This document shows, piece after piece, positions 1 through 5,927 of a stretch of DNA of 22,751 nucleotides. Origin of the DNA: a virus. The notes below the pieces were generated by a model. That model was not told the origin of the DNA, did not search any database, and saw nothing but the letters and a program-made list of their open reading frames with translations. The position numbers and the translations under genes are program-made. The stretch is from positions 1-22,751 of the IMG/VR virus record IMGVR_UViG_3300049810_000318; one strand, given 5' to 3'. Each line of letters starts with the position of its first letter. The first letter of the stretch is position 1.

Positions 1-138
1 TTGTGTTCTTAGTCTTACTCTAGTAGTAATGAAGGGAAGAACAATAACTAAGACGCCTCTCTTGTCTCCTCTCTCCACCCCATGGTCTCAGGCATTTAGG
101 GGATTTTCCTGTTACTCTCGTCAATTCATCATGGTTCT

Positions 139-168
139 ATAATACCAAAAAGTGGAGGGGATTGTCAA
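139..168 (-). promoter_or_regulatory. Sigma-70-like promoter reading left, leaderless geometry
   Basis: On the minus strand TTGACA (163-168) is followed by an 18-nt spacer and TATTAT (139-144, five of six consensus bases). Six nucleotides later comes ATG (130-132). The geometry is the same as at 2371-2400 and 9568-9597. The ATG opens only a three-codon frame (Met-Met-Asn-stop), so the product may be an RNA or a gene starting further left. Confidence 0.5.
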
Positions 169-179
169 GGCACTATAAA

Positions 180-292
180 CCTTGTAGCTGCGGGGTTCTC
201 GGAGGGTCTCTCCAGTTCTTAGAGTACCTTAGAGGTTCTCAGAGGGGTCTCGGAAAGGTTGTAGCCGTAGGGGTTTCAGAGGGGTTGACTCC
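180..292. repeat. Degenerate direct repeats, about 77 bp apart
   Basis: Two copies start TTGTAGC(T/C)G and continue into GGGGTT(C/T)xxxGAGGG (about 182-213 and 258-292). Between them, 234-253 carries a third GGTTCTCAGAGGGGTCTCGG block that matches 194-210 closely. Shorter fragments (GGGTCTCCGAG near 310, GAGACCCTCAG near 430) look like further decayed copies. The blocks are imperfect and lack the regular spacing of a CRISPR array. Function is unknown. They could be remnants of a duplicated regulatory element or a recombination scar. Confidence 0.45.
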
Positions 293-458
293 GAATAAAA
301 TAGGTGGTTAGGGTCTCCGAGTAACAGCAGCAAATCAAAGAATTTCCCACACATCAGAAACATCATCAAATACCAATATAATTACACACTTCTGCACACT
401 TCCACACACATTATATTCACAAGCACCATGAGACCCTCAGAATTATATTAAAACCACC

Positions 459-1091
459 TCAGAGTCCCTCTACTTCACTCCTTTTAAAGGGTAATATACG
501 GTATTTTAGATACTCATTGGGTATGGTATCGAATGCTTCTTTGAGATGTACGTCCATTGCAAGACTTATTCGTGGTTTCTTATACATATTACGTCTAACA
601 CCATGCATAAGTAAGCATCCAATCACATGGAGTTCTCCTCTTACATTCTGTGTCTTACCAGTGTCATCATAGTGTGTATACGAGGGTTCTTCACCATCTA
701 TAAACGTATTCATAGCATAAAAGTGTTGCATTCCCGATTGTCTCTCTTCGTCTTCTATGTCATGACCGTGGTTGTGAGTTAATAGGTCTTCTCCGTGTCG
801 TAGTATGTTCCCCCAGCATTGTATCCTCAGTTCGTCTTCGTCTTGGAATTCGGGTAGTTGGAAGACACGTTTGGGTATATTCAGTGGTCTGATGTCGGGG
901 TGTTGTAACCAGTTGTATACTTGGTGTTGTTTGGTGAGTCCCTTATATACGGACTTAGAGGTGTTCTTTATCTCTAATATCTTATGCTCGTCCCGTGTGA
1001 GTATGTACCCTATGTGTTTGCATTCGTCCTCTGTAAAGAAGTTTGGGTATCTTACATGAGAATAGTGGTCGATTACTCTTTGTGTATCCAT
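459..1091 (-). CDS. 2OG-Fe(II) oxygenase-like protein
   Basis: A 210-residue protein with a double-stranded beta-helix signature. A Trp-Gly-Asn-x-Leu strand at 93-97 leads into a histidine-rich metal motif HNHGHD (106-111). A distal histidine lies in LMHGV (H163) and an arginine at R174 (PRISLAMD) fits the 2OG carboxylate-binding position. This order is typical of 2OG-Fe(II) dioxygenases, which hydroxylate a substrate using 2-oxoglutarate, O2 and iron. The substrate is unknown. The chosen ATG at 1091 lies inside the end of the upstream gene (19-bp overlap). An upstream in-frame start at 1181 would sit entirely in the other gene's coding sequence. Codon choice has more C-ending codons than the genes at 4-20 kb. 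It is the last gene before the noncoding left end. Confidence 0.55.
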   Translation of the reverse strand: MDTQRVIDHYSHVRYPNFFTEDECKHIGYILTRDEHKILEIKNTSKSVYKGLTKQHQVYNWLQHPDIRPLNIPKRVFQLPEFQDEDELRIQCWGNILRHGEDLLTHNHGHDIEDEERQSGMQHFYAMNTFIDGEEPSYTHYDDTGKTQNVRGELHVIGCLLMHGVRRNMYKKPRISLAMDVHLKEAFDTIPNEYLKYRILPFKRSEVEGL

Positions 1092-1993
1092 GTTCTGAAG
1101 TAGAGGTCGGCTTTTGTGTGAGTATCTTCGTCTTGGGTTTGTGCATAGACGAACTTTGCTTGTTCTGATATATCTCTCCATTCGTGGTCATAGGATATAT
1201 AATCGGCATCCATGTCTTCTTCATTGGGGATTGACCATTCTTGTGGGAAATAACATTTGACATTGTCTTCCCATTCTTGTATCAGTCTTTGATTGGATTC
1301 TTTGTTGTTGATATAGTAGATTCCGAACTCTCCACATCCTGTAGGTAATACCACTCCTTTAAAGGTGTCTTCGATGTACTTTTGCACTCCTTGTTTGGTG
1401 TCTCCGTATTTGGATATGAGTCCTGTTGGGTCTGCCTTAAAGGTCTCGTATATCTCATGCAGGTCTCTGTAGTTGAATGCAGTGAAGAAATGAGCATAGT
1501 CCGTTTGTGTCGTGGTATCTTCGTCTGTCCACCATTTCGTAGGCATCACCATGTAAGGGAGTTCTTGTTCTTTGATGGTTTTAATGGTTTCGGGTTCGAG
1601 TATCTCATAGACCTCTGTGGTTTTACCCTTTGCATTAATGAAGTCTAATATGGTGTTCTGACTGGTATTCCTTGGAAATAGTTTGGTGTCCATAATAAGG
1701 ACTTTAATGTTCTGATTAGCACGGTCTTGGAATCCACCGACTCCTCTGTTCATGAGTAGTATTTTATTCCATGGTGATTCGGGATTGACTCCCTCTAATG
1801 CATTAAATTCGATGGGTTTGATTTCGTCCAATAGTCCCTCTGTTCCTGTATTGGTATAACAATTAAAACTGACGGTGTTGTGGTCTTTAGGGTATATGGT
1901 GTCGACTCGTAAGTTTTTGAGTCGGATGTAAGCACTATTAATTTCCTCGACAGAGGTGTTTCCGTTTTTTATCAGTACGATTTCTGTTGCCAT
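1073..1993 (-). CDS. Unknown protein, 306 aa
   Basis: Not recognised. It is a soluble, acidic, mixed alpha/beta-looking protein without signal peptide or membrane segment. The start at 1993 is supported by a GGAG ribosome binding site nine bases upstream. A TAAATA element (2031-2036) some 40 bases upstream could be a late-type promoter. The 3' end overlaps the start of the oxygenase-like gene at 1091, suggesting translational coupling. It uses many C-ending codons (ACC, GTC, CAC) and CGA or CGT arginine codons, unlike the A/T-ending, AGA-rich usage of nrdA. That hints at a different recent origin for this gene and its downstream partner. Confidence 0.7.
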   Translation of the reverse strand: MATEIVLIKNGNTSVEEINSAYIRLKNLRVDTIYPKDHNTVSFNCYTNTGTEGLLDEIKPIEFNALEGVNPESPWNKILLMNRGVGGFQDRANQNIKVLIMDTKLFPRNTSQNTILDFINAKGKTTEVYEILEPETIKTIKEQELPYMVMPTKWWTDEDTTTQTDYAHFFTAFNYRDLHEIYETFKADPTGLISKYGDTKQGVQKYIEDTFKGVVLPTGCGEFGIYYINNKESNQRLIQEWEDNVKCYFPQEWSIPNEEDMDADYISYDHEWRDISEQAKFVYAQTQDEDTHTKADLYFRTWIHKE

Positions 1994-2030
1994 TATATAA
2001 TCTCCATAATATAAATGTGTTTGTTCGTTG

Positions 2031-2037
2031 TATTTAG
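2031..2037 (-). promoter_or_regulatory. Candidate late-type promoter (CTAAATA)
   Basis: CTAAATA on the minus strand resembles the core of the T4 late promoter (TATAAATA). It lies about 38 bases upstream of the 306-aa gene and just past the stop of the 108-aa gene. It is a short motif in AT-rich DNA, so chance is possible. Confidence 0.3.
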
Positions 2038-2364
2038 TTATCTTCTCATACGTGCAATATCGATTGCATGTTCCTTGTCGTCCTCAAAGATGGGGACTGC
2101 ATTGGATTTATGCATCGTTGCAATACCGATTAACTTACGTTCACCAGTATATTGCATGGGTTCTTGTTTAGGTGTAATAGCACCCGTACTCGTTCCCTCG
2201 TATGACGGGTACTCTTCCTTTATTTCTTTCATGACTTGGTCGAACAGTTTCTGTTGGACGTTTATCATTTGTTTGTATTTAGAAGGTTTTGAAAATGCTT
2301 TGGTTTTCCTTCGTTTTCCATGTGGCCCATATCGTAATGATGACCCTAAATTAATCATACCCAT
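2038..2364 (-). CDS. Conserved small phage protein, 108 aa
   Basis: A small basic protein starting MGMINLGSSLRYGPHGKRRK, rich in Lys and Arg at the N-terminus and ending IARMRR. From memory the GSSLxYGPHGKRRK segment is a recurring small protein in marine T4-like phages. Its function is not known to me. There is no ribosome binding site before the ATG at 2364. A strong sigma-70 promoter ends exactly six bases upstream, so the mRNA probably starts at the AUG. A second ATG two codons in (2358) is an alternative start. Confidence 0.65.
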   Translation of the reverse strand: MGMINLGSSLRYGPHGKRRKTKAFSKPSKYKQMINVQQKLFDQVMKEIKEEYPSYEGTSTGAITPKQEPMQYTGERKLIGIATMHKSNAVPIFEDDKEHAIDIARMRR

Positions 2365-2370
2365 GTGTCC

Positions 2371-2400
2371 ATTATACTACGAACACATGAGTCCTGTCAA
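2371..2400 (-). promoter_or_regulatory. Near-consensus sigma-70 promoter, predicted leaderless transcript
   Basis: TTGACA (2395-2400), an 18-nt spacer and perfect TATAAT (2371-2376) on the minus strand. Six nucleotides separate the -10 box from the ATG at 2364, which puts the expected transcription start on the A of the start codon. It serves the 108-aa gene. Confidence 0.7.
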
Positions 2401-2406
2401 GTAATT

Positions 2407-2514
2407 TTAGAAAGAAAGTTTAATTACTTTATTGAGTCTGCCACTCTTCATGAGTGAATGAAATTTATCTGCAAAGGAATGAACCGAGGCAGACAATGAT
2501 GCATAATGTCGCAT
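2407..2514 (-). CDS. Small ORF, 35 aa
   Basis: A 35-codon frame beginning MRHYASLSASVHSF and ending VIKLSF, preceded by AGGAGATAACA, a good Shine-Dalgarno at normal spacing. The peptide is basic and rich in Ser and His, with no recognised domain. It lies alone between the terminator at 2639-2656 and the promoter at 2371-2400, so it would need its own promoter; a weak candidate exists at 2619-2647. The strong ribosome binding site is the main support. Small solitary phage genes of this kind are often host-takeover functions, but that is only inference. Confidence 0.5.
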   Translation of the reverse strand: MRHYASLSASVHSFADKFHSLMKSGRLNKVIKLSF

Positions 2515-2598
2515 TGTTATCTCCTGTTATGTTGAAACTATCCGACAACTGCACTTCGGTTTCCCTACTTAGTCTTTGTGTCTTAATTGTTTCGGTTA

Positions 2599-2618
2599 TG
2601 TGTCATTTATGTGACACA
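2599..2618. repeat. 7-bp inverted repeat with 6-nt loop
   Basis: TGTGTCA (2599-2605) and TGACACA (2612-2618) are perfect complements around TTTATG. It lies just downstream of the candidate -10 box at 2619-2624 on the minus strand, so it could be an operator or a hairpin in the 5' leader of the 35-aa ORF. Confidence 0.45.
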
Positions 2619-2647
2619 ATAGTATTTAGACAAAAAGAAGGGGTCAA
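2619..2647 (-). promoter_or_regulatory. Weak promoter candidate overlapping a terminator
   Basis: TTGACC (2642-2647, five of six) lies inside the terminator stem. After a 17-nt spacer comes TACTAT (2619-2624, four of six). It would transcribe the 35-aa ORF. The -10 box is weak. A TAAATA motif overlaps at 2623-2628. Confidence 0.3.
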
Positions 2648-2656
2648 CCGACCCCT
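2631..2656 (-). terminator. Rho-independent terminator after the outer-membrane protein gene
   Basis: On the minus strand AGGGGTC and GACCCCT form a perfect 7-bp, mostly G-C stem around the tetraloop GGTT (2639-2656). The stem is followed by TCTTTTTG. It starts 24 bases after the stop codon at 2680. It is the clearest intrinsic terminator in the window. The plus-strand side also has a T-rich run, so it may work in both directions. Confidence 0.75.
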
Positions 2657-2679
2657 GTCTTTATTTTACCATGGTTATC

Positions 2680-3282
2680 TTAGAAATTATAAGATAATCC
2701 GAATGATACTGAATCAGATGTTTGATTCTCAAATGCCTCATCCAACATAATCAATGCACTTAGTGTAAAGTTATTGAAGTCTTTGGACAAACTCAATGTT
2801 GAGAAGTCATCGTTTCTATCGTGATATCCATATCCGATAGTAGCATCAACACCATTCACAAACCATAAATCATATGATACATGTGCATAGTCGTCTTCAG
2901 TATCCGTATCTAAGAAATATGAAACGGTTAGATTGTTATATCCTACCTTTACAAATCCCTCTTCAACTGTATCGTAATCACCCTTGTCATAACGATACTG
3001 AATGAGACCTAACTGGACATCTAAATTGTCCATGACATCTAAGTTATATCCTAGATATAGGTCTTGTTCTTGAGTTGCTTCGTCTCCGAAGTCCACCTCA
3101 CCAATCCATGCACCAACAAAGAATCCGTTAGAATCCAATTCGATACCTGCATTAAACGATGATGCACCTGCCGATTGACTGACACCTCTCCACATATAGT
3201 CACTTGAGTAACCTATGCTTCCATTTACACCTGCAAATGCAGATGTTGATAGGACAAATAGTCCTAATAGTATATTTTTCAT
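2680..3282 (-). CDS. Outer-membrane beta-barrel-like protein (TIGR02001/Gcw_chp-like)
   Basis: A 200-residue protein with a signal peptide (MKNILLGLFVLSTSAFA, cleavage after about residue 17). It then has alternating strands rich in Tyr, Gly and Asp, and ends in Phe (SFGLSYNF), as outer-membrane barrels do. The opening GSIGYSSDYMWRGVSQS strongly resembles the TIGR02001 (Gcw_chp) family of proteobacterial outer-membrane proteins (SDYxxRGxSQS). The start at 3282 is fixed by AGGAGG seven bases upstream; an earlier in-frame start at 3300 would precede that site. It has its own promoter candidate and terminator, so it may be expressed alone. The likely location is the host outer membrane, where it could alter permeability or block superinfection; that role is inference. 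Confidence 0.75.
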   Translation of the reverse strand: MKNILLGLFVLSTSAFAGVNGSIGYSSDYMWRGVSQSAGASSFNAGIELDSNGFFVGAWIGEVDFGDEATQEQDLYLGYNLDVMDNLDVQLGLIQYRYDKGDYDTVEEGFVKVGYNNLTVSYFLDTDTEDDYAHVSYDLWFVNGVDATIGYGYHDRNDDFSTLSLSKDFNNFTLSALIMLDEAFENQTSDSVSFGLSYNF

Positions 3283-3302
3283 AATATACCTCCTAACCAT
3301 CT

Positions 3303-3331
3303 ATTATACAACAAATGAGTCTATCTGACTA
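3303..3331 (-). promoter_or_regulatory. Promoter candidate for the outer-membrane protein gene
   Basis: Perfect TATAAT (3303-3308) on the minus strand. A 17-nt spacer separates it from TAGTCA (3326-3331, four of six) in the -35 position. The predicted transcript starts near 3296 and carries the AGGAGG site, so unlike other promoters here it is not leaderless. Confidence 0.45.
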
Positions 3332-4001
3332 GAGGGTTTTTGATATCATCTTTCCATAACCACTGCACGAACTTCTTTGTCTCTTCATCCAGTGTAAATT
3401 TAGGAATGACATAGGAACTCTTGTGGATATGCTCTGCAACTTGTTCCATTGACCCATCCACTTGACTGAAATCGCAGTATAGATTTTCTGTGATGTGAAC
3501 ATTCGACTTACCCTTAATTTCGTCTAAATGTAACACTCTAGTGTAAGGTGTACCATTTCTGTTTATCCAATCACTCTGTTGTCGAAATAAACCAGTAGTA
3601 ACGATTGCATGAAATTCACTAGGGGTCATACTTCCACCATATCTTGGAATCTTATCTCCCTTGTCTATTCCATGTTGCATCATAGTGGGTAGAAACCTAA
3701 GGCATGATACAAATCTCTCATAGGGATTACGAGTAATGGTGAAGACATCTATGTTGTTCTCTGTTATCCAATCATCCAGTGTTGGGAATACTTGAAATGC
3801 TTGGTCTAATGTTAGATGTGCTAGTCCATCGACATTTAGTGAGTCGAGGGTTCTCTGATTGATAGGTAATACCTTAGACATTTGAGTACAGAAACAGTCG
3901 TAATCACCTGTATCCAATTGTTCGTATATGGAATTTCTCAGTCGACTTCCACCAGTCTTAGGTATATGCATGTAAAGACCGACCCATTCATCGGTCTTCA
4001 T
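3321..4001 (-). CDS. Sulfotransferase family protein
   Basis: A 226-residue soluble protein with both cofactor motifs of cytosolic and Golgi-type sulfotransferases. HIPKTGGS (12-19) is the loop that grips the 5'-phosphosulfate of PAPS. TRNPYERFVS (90-99), with R91 and S99, fits the 3'-phosphate-binding strand and helix. It would move a sulfuryl group from PAPS onto a hydroxyl or amine. The acceptor is unknown. It resembles the Sulfotransfer_2 type family. It follows a 2OG-Fe(II) oxygenase gene, so it could sulfate a newly made hydroxyl; that pairing is inference. An alternative GTG start at 4019 overlaps the oxygenase stop codon (TAGTG). The ATG at 4001 is preferred because a GGGA lies eight bases upstream. 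Confidence 0.7.
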   Translation of the reverse strand: MKTDEWVGLYMHIPKTGGSRLRNSIYEQLDTGDYDCFCTQMSKVLPINQRTLDSLNVDGLAHLTLDQAFQVFPTLDDWITENNIDVFTITRNPYERFVSCLRFLPTMMQHGIDKGDKIPRYGGSMTPSEFHAIVTTGLFRQQSDWINRNGTPYTRVLHLDEIKGKSNVHITENLYCDFSQVDGSMEQVAEHIHKSSYVIPKFTLDEETKKFVQWLWKDDIKNPLVR

Positions 4002-4018
4002 GTTCTTAATCCCGTACA

Positions 4019-4717
4019 CTAGTCTGTTTCTTGTGGTGGGTTAAGTTCCTCGTAAGTGGCAAACCTATAGTTTCCTGCAACACTCCATCTTTCTCCATCA
4101 CAATAGAATGGATATACTGAATGTTGTAACCATGCAGGGAAGACTAGGATGTCTCCTTCTGCTGGTATATGCATAAATCTTGATTGATTCATAAACAACA
4201 TTTCACCATAGTATAACTCTATATTACCTGCAATACTAGGTTCGTCACCATGTGCATTATCATACGGGTTATTGGCAACATCTGTAGGGTCTACAGTGTT
4301 TTTGGTGTAGATAACATAAGAGAAATTACCTGTATGTTGGTGTCTTGGATTGAAATCTCTTGCTGATGCACAATTGCACCAAACTCCCTCAGATACTATA
4401 TGGTGGTCTTCCATTCCCATGTTCTGTTGGTTAGTGAAGTTTACGATATGTTGTCTTATATGTCCTTCTAACTTATCAGATATCAAGTCCTGTAGAAAGA
4501 GTTGTTTCTCAACTCTACCTGCAAGTTGACCTTTTACATCTGTTGCATCACCCGATGCATTTAGGTTTGTGATATGTGTATTCAACTCATCTATAAATTC
4601 GTCATGTATTTTTCCGAGATATACAACTGGCCCGAATGGTGAAAATGTTTCACCATTTATTGGTTGTGATTCCCAATCGGGAAAGTGTTGTATCTTTTTA
4701 GATGAGAGAGGTTTCAT
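4019..4717 (-). CDS. 2OG-Fe(II) oxygenase
   Basis: A 232-residue protein with the full 2OG-Fe(II) motif set. W113 to N116 lead into the metal pair RHQHTG (H126, H128). The sequence GDILVFPAWLQHSV (188-201) provides the distal histidine H199, and R210 (GERWSV) is the 2OG anchor. The pattern matches the putative 2OG-Fe(II) oxygenase family common in marine phages (PF13759-like). It probably hydroxylates a small molecule or macromolecule; the substrate is unknown. The ATG at 4717 is chosen because GGAG lies seven bases before it. An earlier frame start at 4756 lies wholly inside the 72-aa gene. The true start still overlaps that gene by 20 bp. The sulfotransferase gene follows directly. Confidence 0.75.
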   Translation of the reverse strand: MKPLSSKKIQHFPDWESQPINGETFSPFGPVVYLGKIHDEFIDELNTHITNLNASGDATDVKGQLAGRVEKQLFLQDLISDKLEGHIRQHIVNFTNQQNMGMEDHHIVSEGVWCNCASARDFNPRHQHTGNFSYVIYTKNTVDPTDVANNPYDNAHGDEPSIAGNIELYYGEMLFMNQSRFMHIPAEGDILVFPAWLQHSVYPFYCDGERWSVAGNYRFATYEELNPPQETD

Positions 4718-4916
4718 TCTCTTTCTCCACAAATACCACTCCACCTCTTCTGACAAGTTCGTTTTTAACCTTTTGTCTTAGTTTAGGTACGACTGGTTTA
4801 TTAAATGCTTCAATCAATTCTTGGATTGATTTCTGTTTAATGTAATCATGAGTTGTTGTTAGTTTTCCAGTATTTCTATCTTTAGCAATTACTGTCTTTC
4901 CGTATTTAATTGGCAT
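4698..4916 (-). CDS. Conserved small protein, 72 aa
   Basis: A small basic protein starting MPIKYGKTVIAKDRNTGKLT, with a likely N-terminal beta hairpin and a helix ending NELVRRGG. From memory, short proteins opening M-P-x-K-Y-K-K and containing ELVRRG recur in marine T4-like phages. The function is unknown. Its ATG overlaps the stop of the 55-aa gene (TAATG) and its end overlaps the oxygenase start, so it belongs to a tightly coupled chain of small genes. Confidence 0.7.
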   Translation of the reverse strand: MPIKYGKTVIAKDRNTGKLTTTHDYIKQKSIQELIEAFNKPVVPKLRQKVKNELVRRGGVVFVEKENETSLI

Positions 4917-5083
4917 TATCCTTGTCCTCTGTTAACTGATATGTTTCTTTTCTTTGATTTATTCATAGTAGATGTCCCTAGTTTTACTGAACGACCTCTA
5001 CCTGCTTTACCTATTGATGTTACCTTTCTGCCCTTACCATTGATGGAGGACTTATGTTTTTTCTTTGAACTTGCTTTTGCCAT
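4916..5083 (-). CDS. Small basic protein, 55 aa
   Basis: A very basic 55-residue protein starting MAKASSKKKHKSSINGKGRK and containing GKAGRGRS, STMNKSKKR and a C-terminal NRGQG. From memory the SSINGKGRK to RGQG layout matches a small protein found in cyanophages and other marine T4-like phages. The charge suggests nucleic acid or virion DNA binding, but no function is established to my knowledge. Both ends are TAATG overlaps, with the 28-aa ORF upstream and the 72-aa gene downstream. Confidence 0.75.
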   Translation of the reverse strand: MAKASSKKKHKSSINGKGRKVTSIGKAGRGRSVKLGTSTMNKSKKRNISVNRGQG

Positions 5084-5169
5084 TATGTAAACACCTGTAT
5101 TAGTTCTAGGAATAGAATACCTGCAGTTAAGGACGTTAGTATTTTAAGTATTGTTATTTGTTTTCTCAT
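5083..5169 (-). CDS. Tiny membrane protein candidate, 28 aa
   Basis: A 28-codon frame (MRKQITILKILTSLTAGILF to LIQVFT) with a basic N-terminus and one hydrophobic segment long enough to cross a membrane (about 7-27). Its stop overlaps the start of the 55-aa gene as TAATG, the junction used repeatedly in this genome. It overlaps the end of the zinc-finger ORF by 26 bp. No strong ribosome binding site is visible, so translation may be coupled. The exact stop/start overlap supports it, but it is short enough to be chance. Confidence 0.4.
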   Translation of the reverse strand: MRKQITILKILTSLTAGILFLELIQVFT

Positions 5170-5305
5170 TTCTTTTTTCCATGTAATGTTTATGACTACA
5201 TTCTACACCACAGAAAATGTATTGTTTGTCAGCAGAATGGTATTTAACATCTTGGATAATCACCTTCTCATTACAAACAGAACACCTCAGTGTAAAGAGT
5301 TCCAT
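5144..5305 (-). CDS. Small zinc-finger-like protein, 53 aa
   Basis: A 53-residue protein with MELFTLRCSVCNEK (Cys-x2-Cys) and IFCGVECSHKHY (Cys-x3-Cys, then His). The layout fits a treble-clef or FCS-type zinc-binding fold. It may bind nucleic acid or protein; there is no specific family assignment. It starts three bases after the stop of the 5309-5920 gene. The ribosome binding site is weak, so coupling is likely. The cysteine pattern is the main evidence that it is real. Confidence 0.55.
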   Translation of the reverse strand: MELFTLRCSVCNEKVIIQDVKYHSADKQYIFCGVECSHKHYMEKRNEKTNNNT

Positions 5306-5308
5306 AAA

Positions 5309-5920
5309 CTAACTTTTAATTTGAACCTTTTGGTATACTTTACCACTAGATTCCTGTATTTCTTCTTCGGGTTCATCTTCAAATGGACTATACCATAACT
5401 CTAAGACTAACCTTTCACCATCCATTACTGGTGGCATTCCGTAATTTCTTTGAGAGGGGTTATTGAATTGAATAACATCTCCCTCTTCCATTACAATTAC
5501 GTTATTGTCAACGATTAGGTTTCCACCCTTGTAATCATTGCATAACTCGATGATTGCTATTCCCGTGAATACAGAATCATCATCTTCCTTTGACCAGTTT
5601 TGTGTTGACCCTTGTGGATATGATATTATTCTCCACTCATCAACCTTGTCAAAATCTTGTGTCGGATGGACAAATTCTCTGACCCAATCAACGACCTTTA
5701 GGAATACACCCGAATCATCATTTGACTGGCATAGCAAAATTTCTCTATTTCCATCATTATATTTTAGAATTGAATTGGATTTACCTATTACTACTGGGAA
5801 TACTCCCTTATCAGTATGTGTAACCTCTTCAACCTCTTCTTTATCAAATATGTCAATAATACCCTCAATTGTTGATGGGTCTATGATGTCTCTTGTTATG
5901 TGTATTTCAAATGGATTCAT
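5309..5920 (-). CDS. 2OG-Fe(II) oxygenase fold, catalytic residues lost
   Basis: A 203-residue protein with the late-strand layout of a 2OG-Fe(II) oxygenase. WRIISYPQG (96-104) stands where the motif before HxD normally lies. KGGNLIV (131-137) and EEGDVIQFNN (145-154) match the usual core strands, and GERLVLELWY (168-177) keeps the arginine anchor R170. The expected HxD or HxH is replaced by NWSKEDDD, and the distal histidine position reads SQRNYG. It probably cannot bind iron in the normal way. It may be a structural or regulatory paralogue of its neighbours, or use other ligands. The ATG at 5920 has AGGA seven bases upstream. A longer frame to 6037 lies inside the next gene. Confidence 0.55.
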   Translation of the reverse strand: MNPFEIHITRDIIDPSTIEGIIDIFDKEEVEEVTHTDKGVFPVVIGKSNSILKYNDGNREILLCQSNDDSGVFLKVVDWVREFVHPTQDFDKVDEWRIISYPQGSTQNWSKEDDDSVFTGIAIIELCNDYKGGNLIVDNNVIVMEEGDVIQFNNPSQRNYGMPPVMDGERLVLELWYSPFEDEPEEEIQESSGKVYQKVQIKS

Positions 5921-5927
5921 AATTTTC

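Larger units (their letters stand above)
1..458. other. Noncoding left end with G-rich degenerate repeats and one promoter
   Basis: No convincing gene is seen here. The plus strand of 180-320 is G-rich and holds several related blocks built on GGTTCTCxGAGGGGTCTC, in contrast with the AT-rich rest of the window. A minus-strand sigma-70-like promoter sits at 139-168 and would transcribe out of the left edge. Minus-strand ORFs here are short (the longest is 45 codons, 229-366), lack a ribosome binding site and run through the repeats. The stretch separates the end of the 459-1091 gene from whatever lies to the left. Confidence 0.6.

Noticed and set aside
180-320. Possible CRISPR-like repeats
   Set aside because: The copies are imperfect, spacing is irregular, and there are no uniform spacers and no cas genes.
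229-366. 45-codon minus-strand ORF (starts MMFLMCGKFF) in the noncoding left end
   Set aside because: It has no ribosome binding site, runs through the degenerate repeats and ends in a Pro- and Leu-rich stretch that looks like translated repeat.
5625-5653. TTGACA-18-TAATAT on the minus strand inside the degenerate oxygenase gene
   Set aside because: The -10 box matches only four of six bases and no gene start follows at a suitable distance, so it is probably a chance match in coding sequence.
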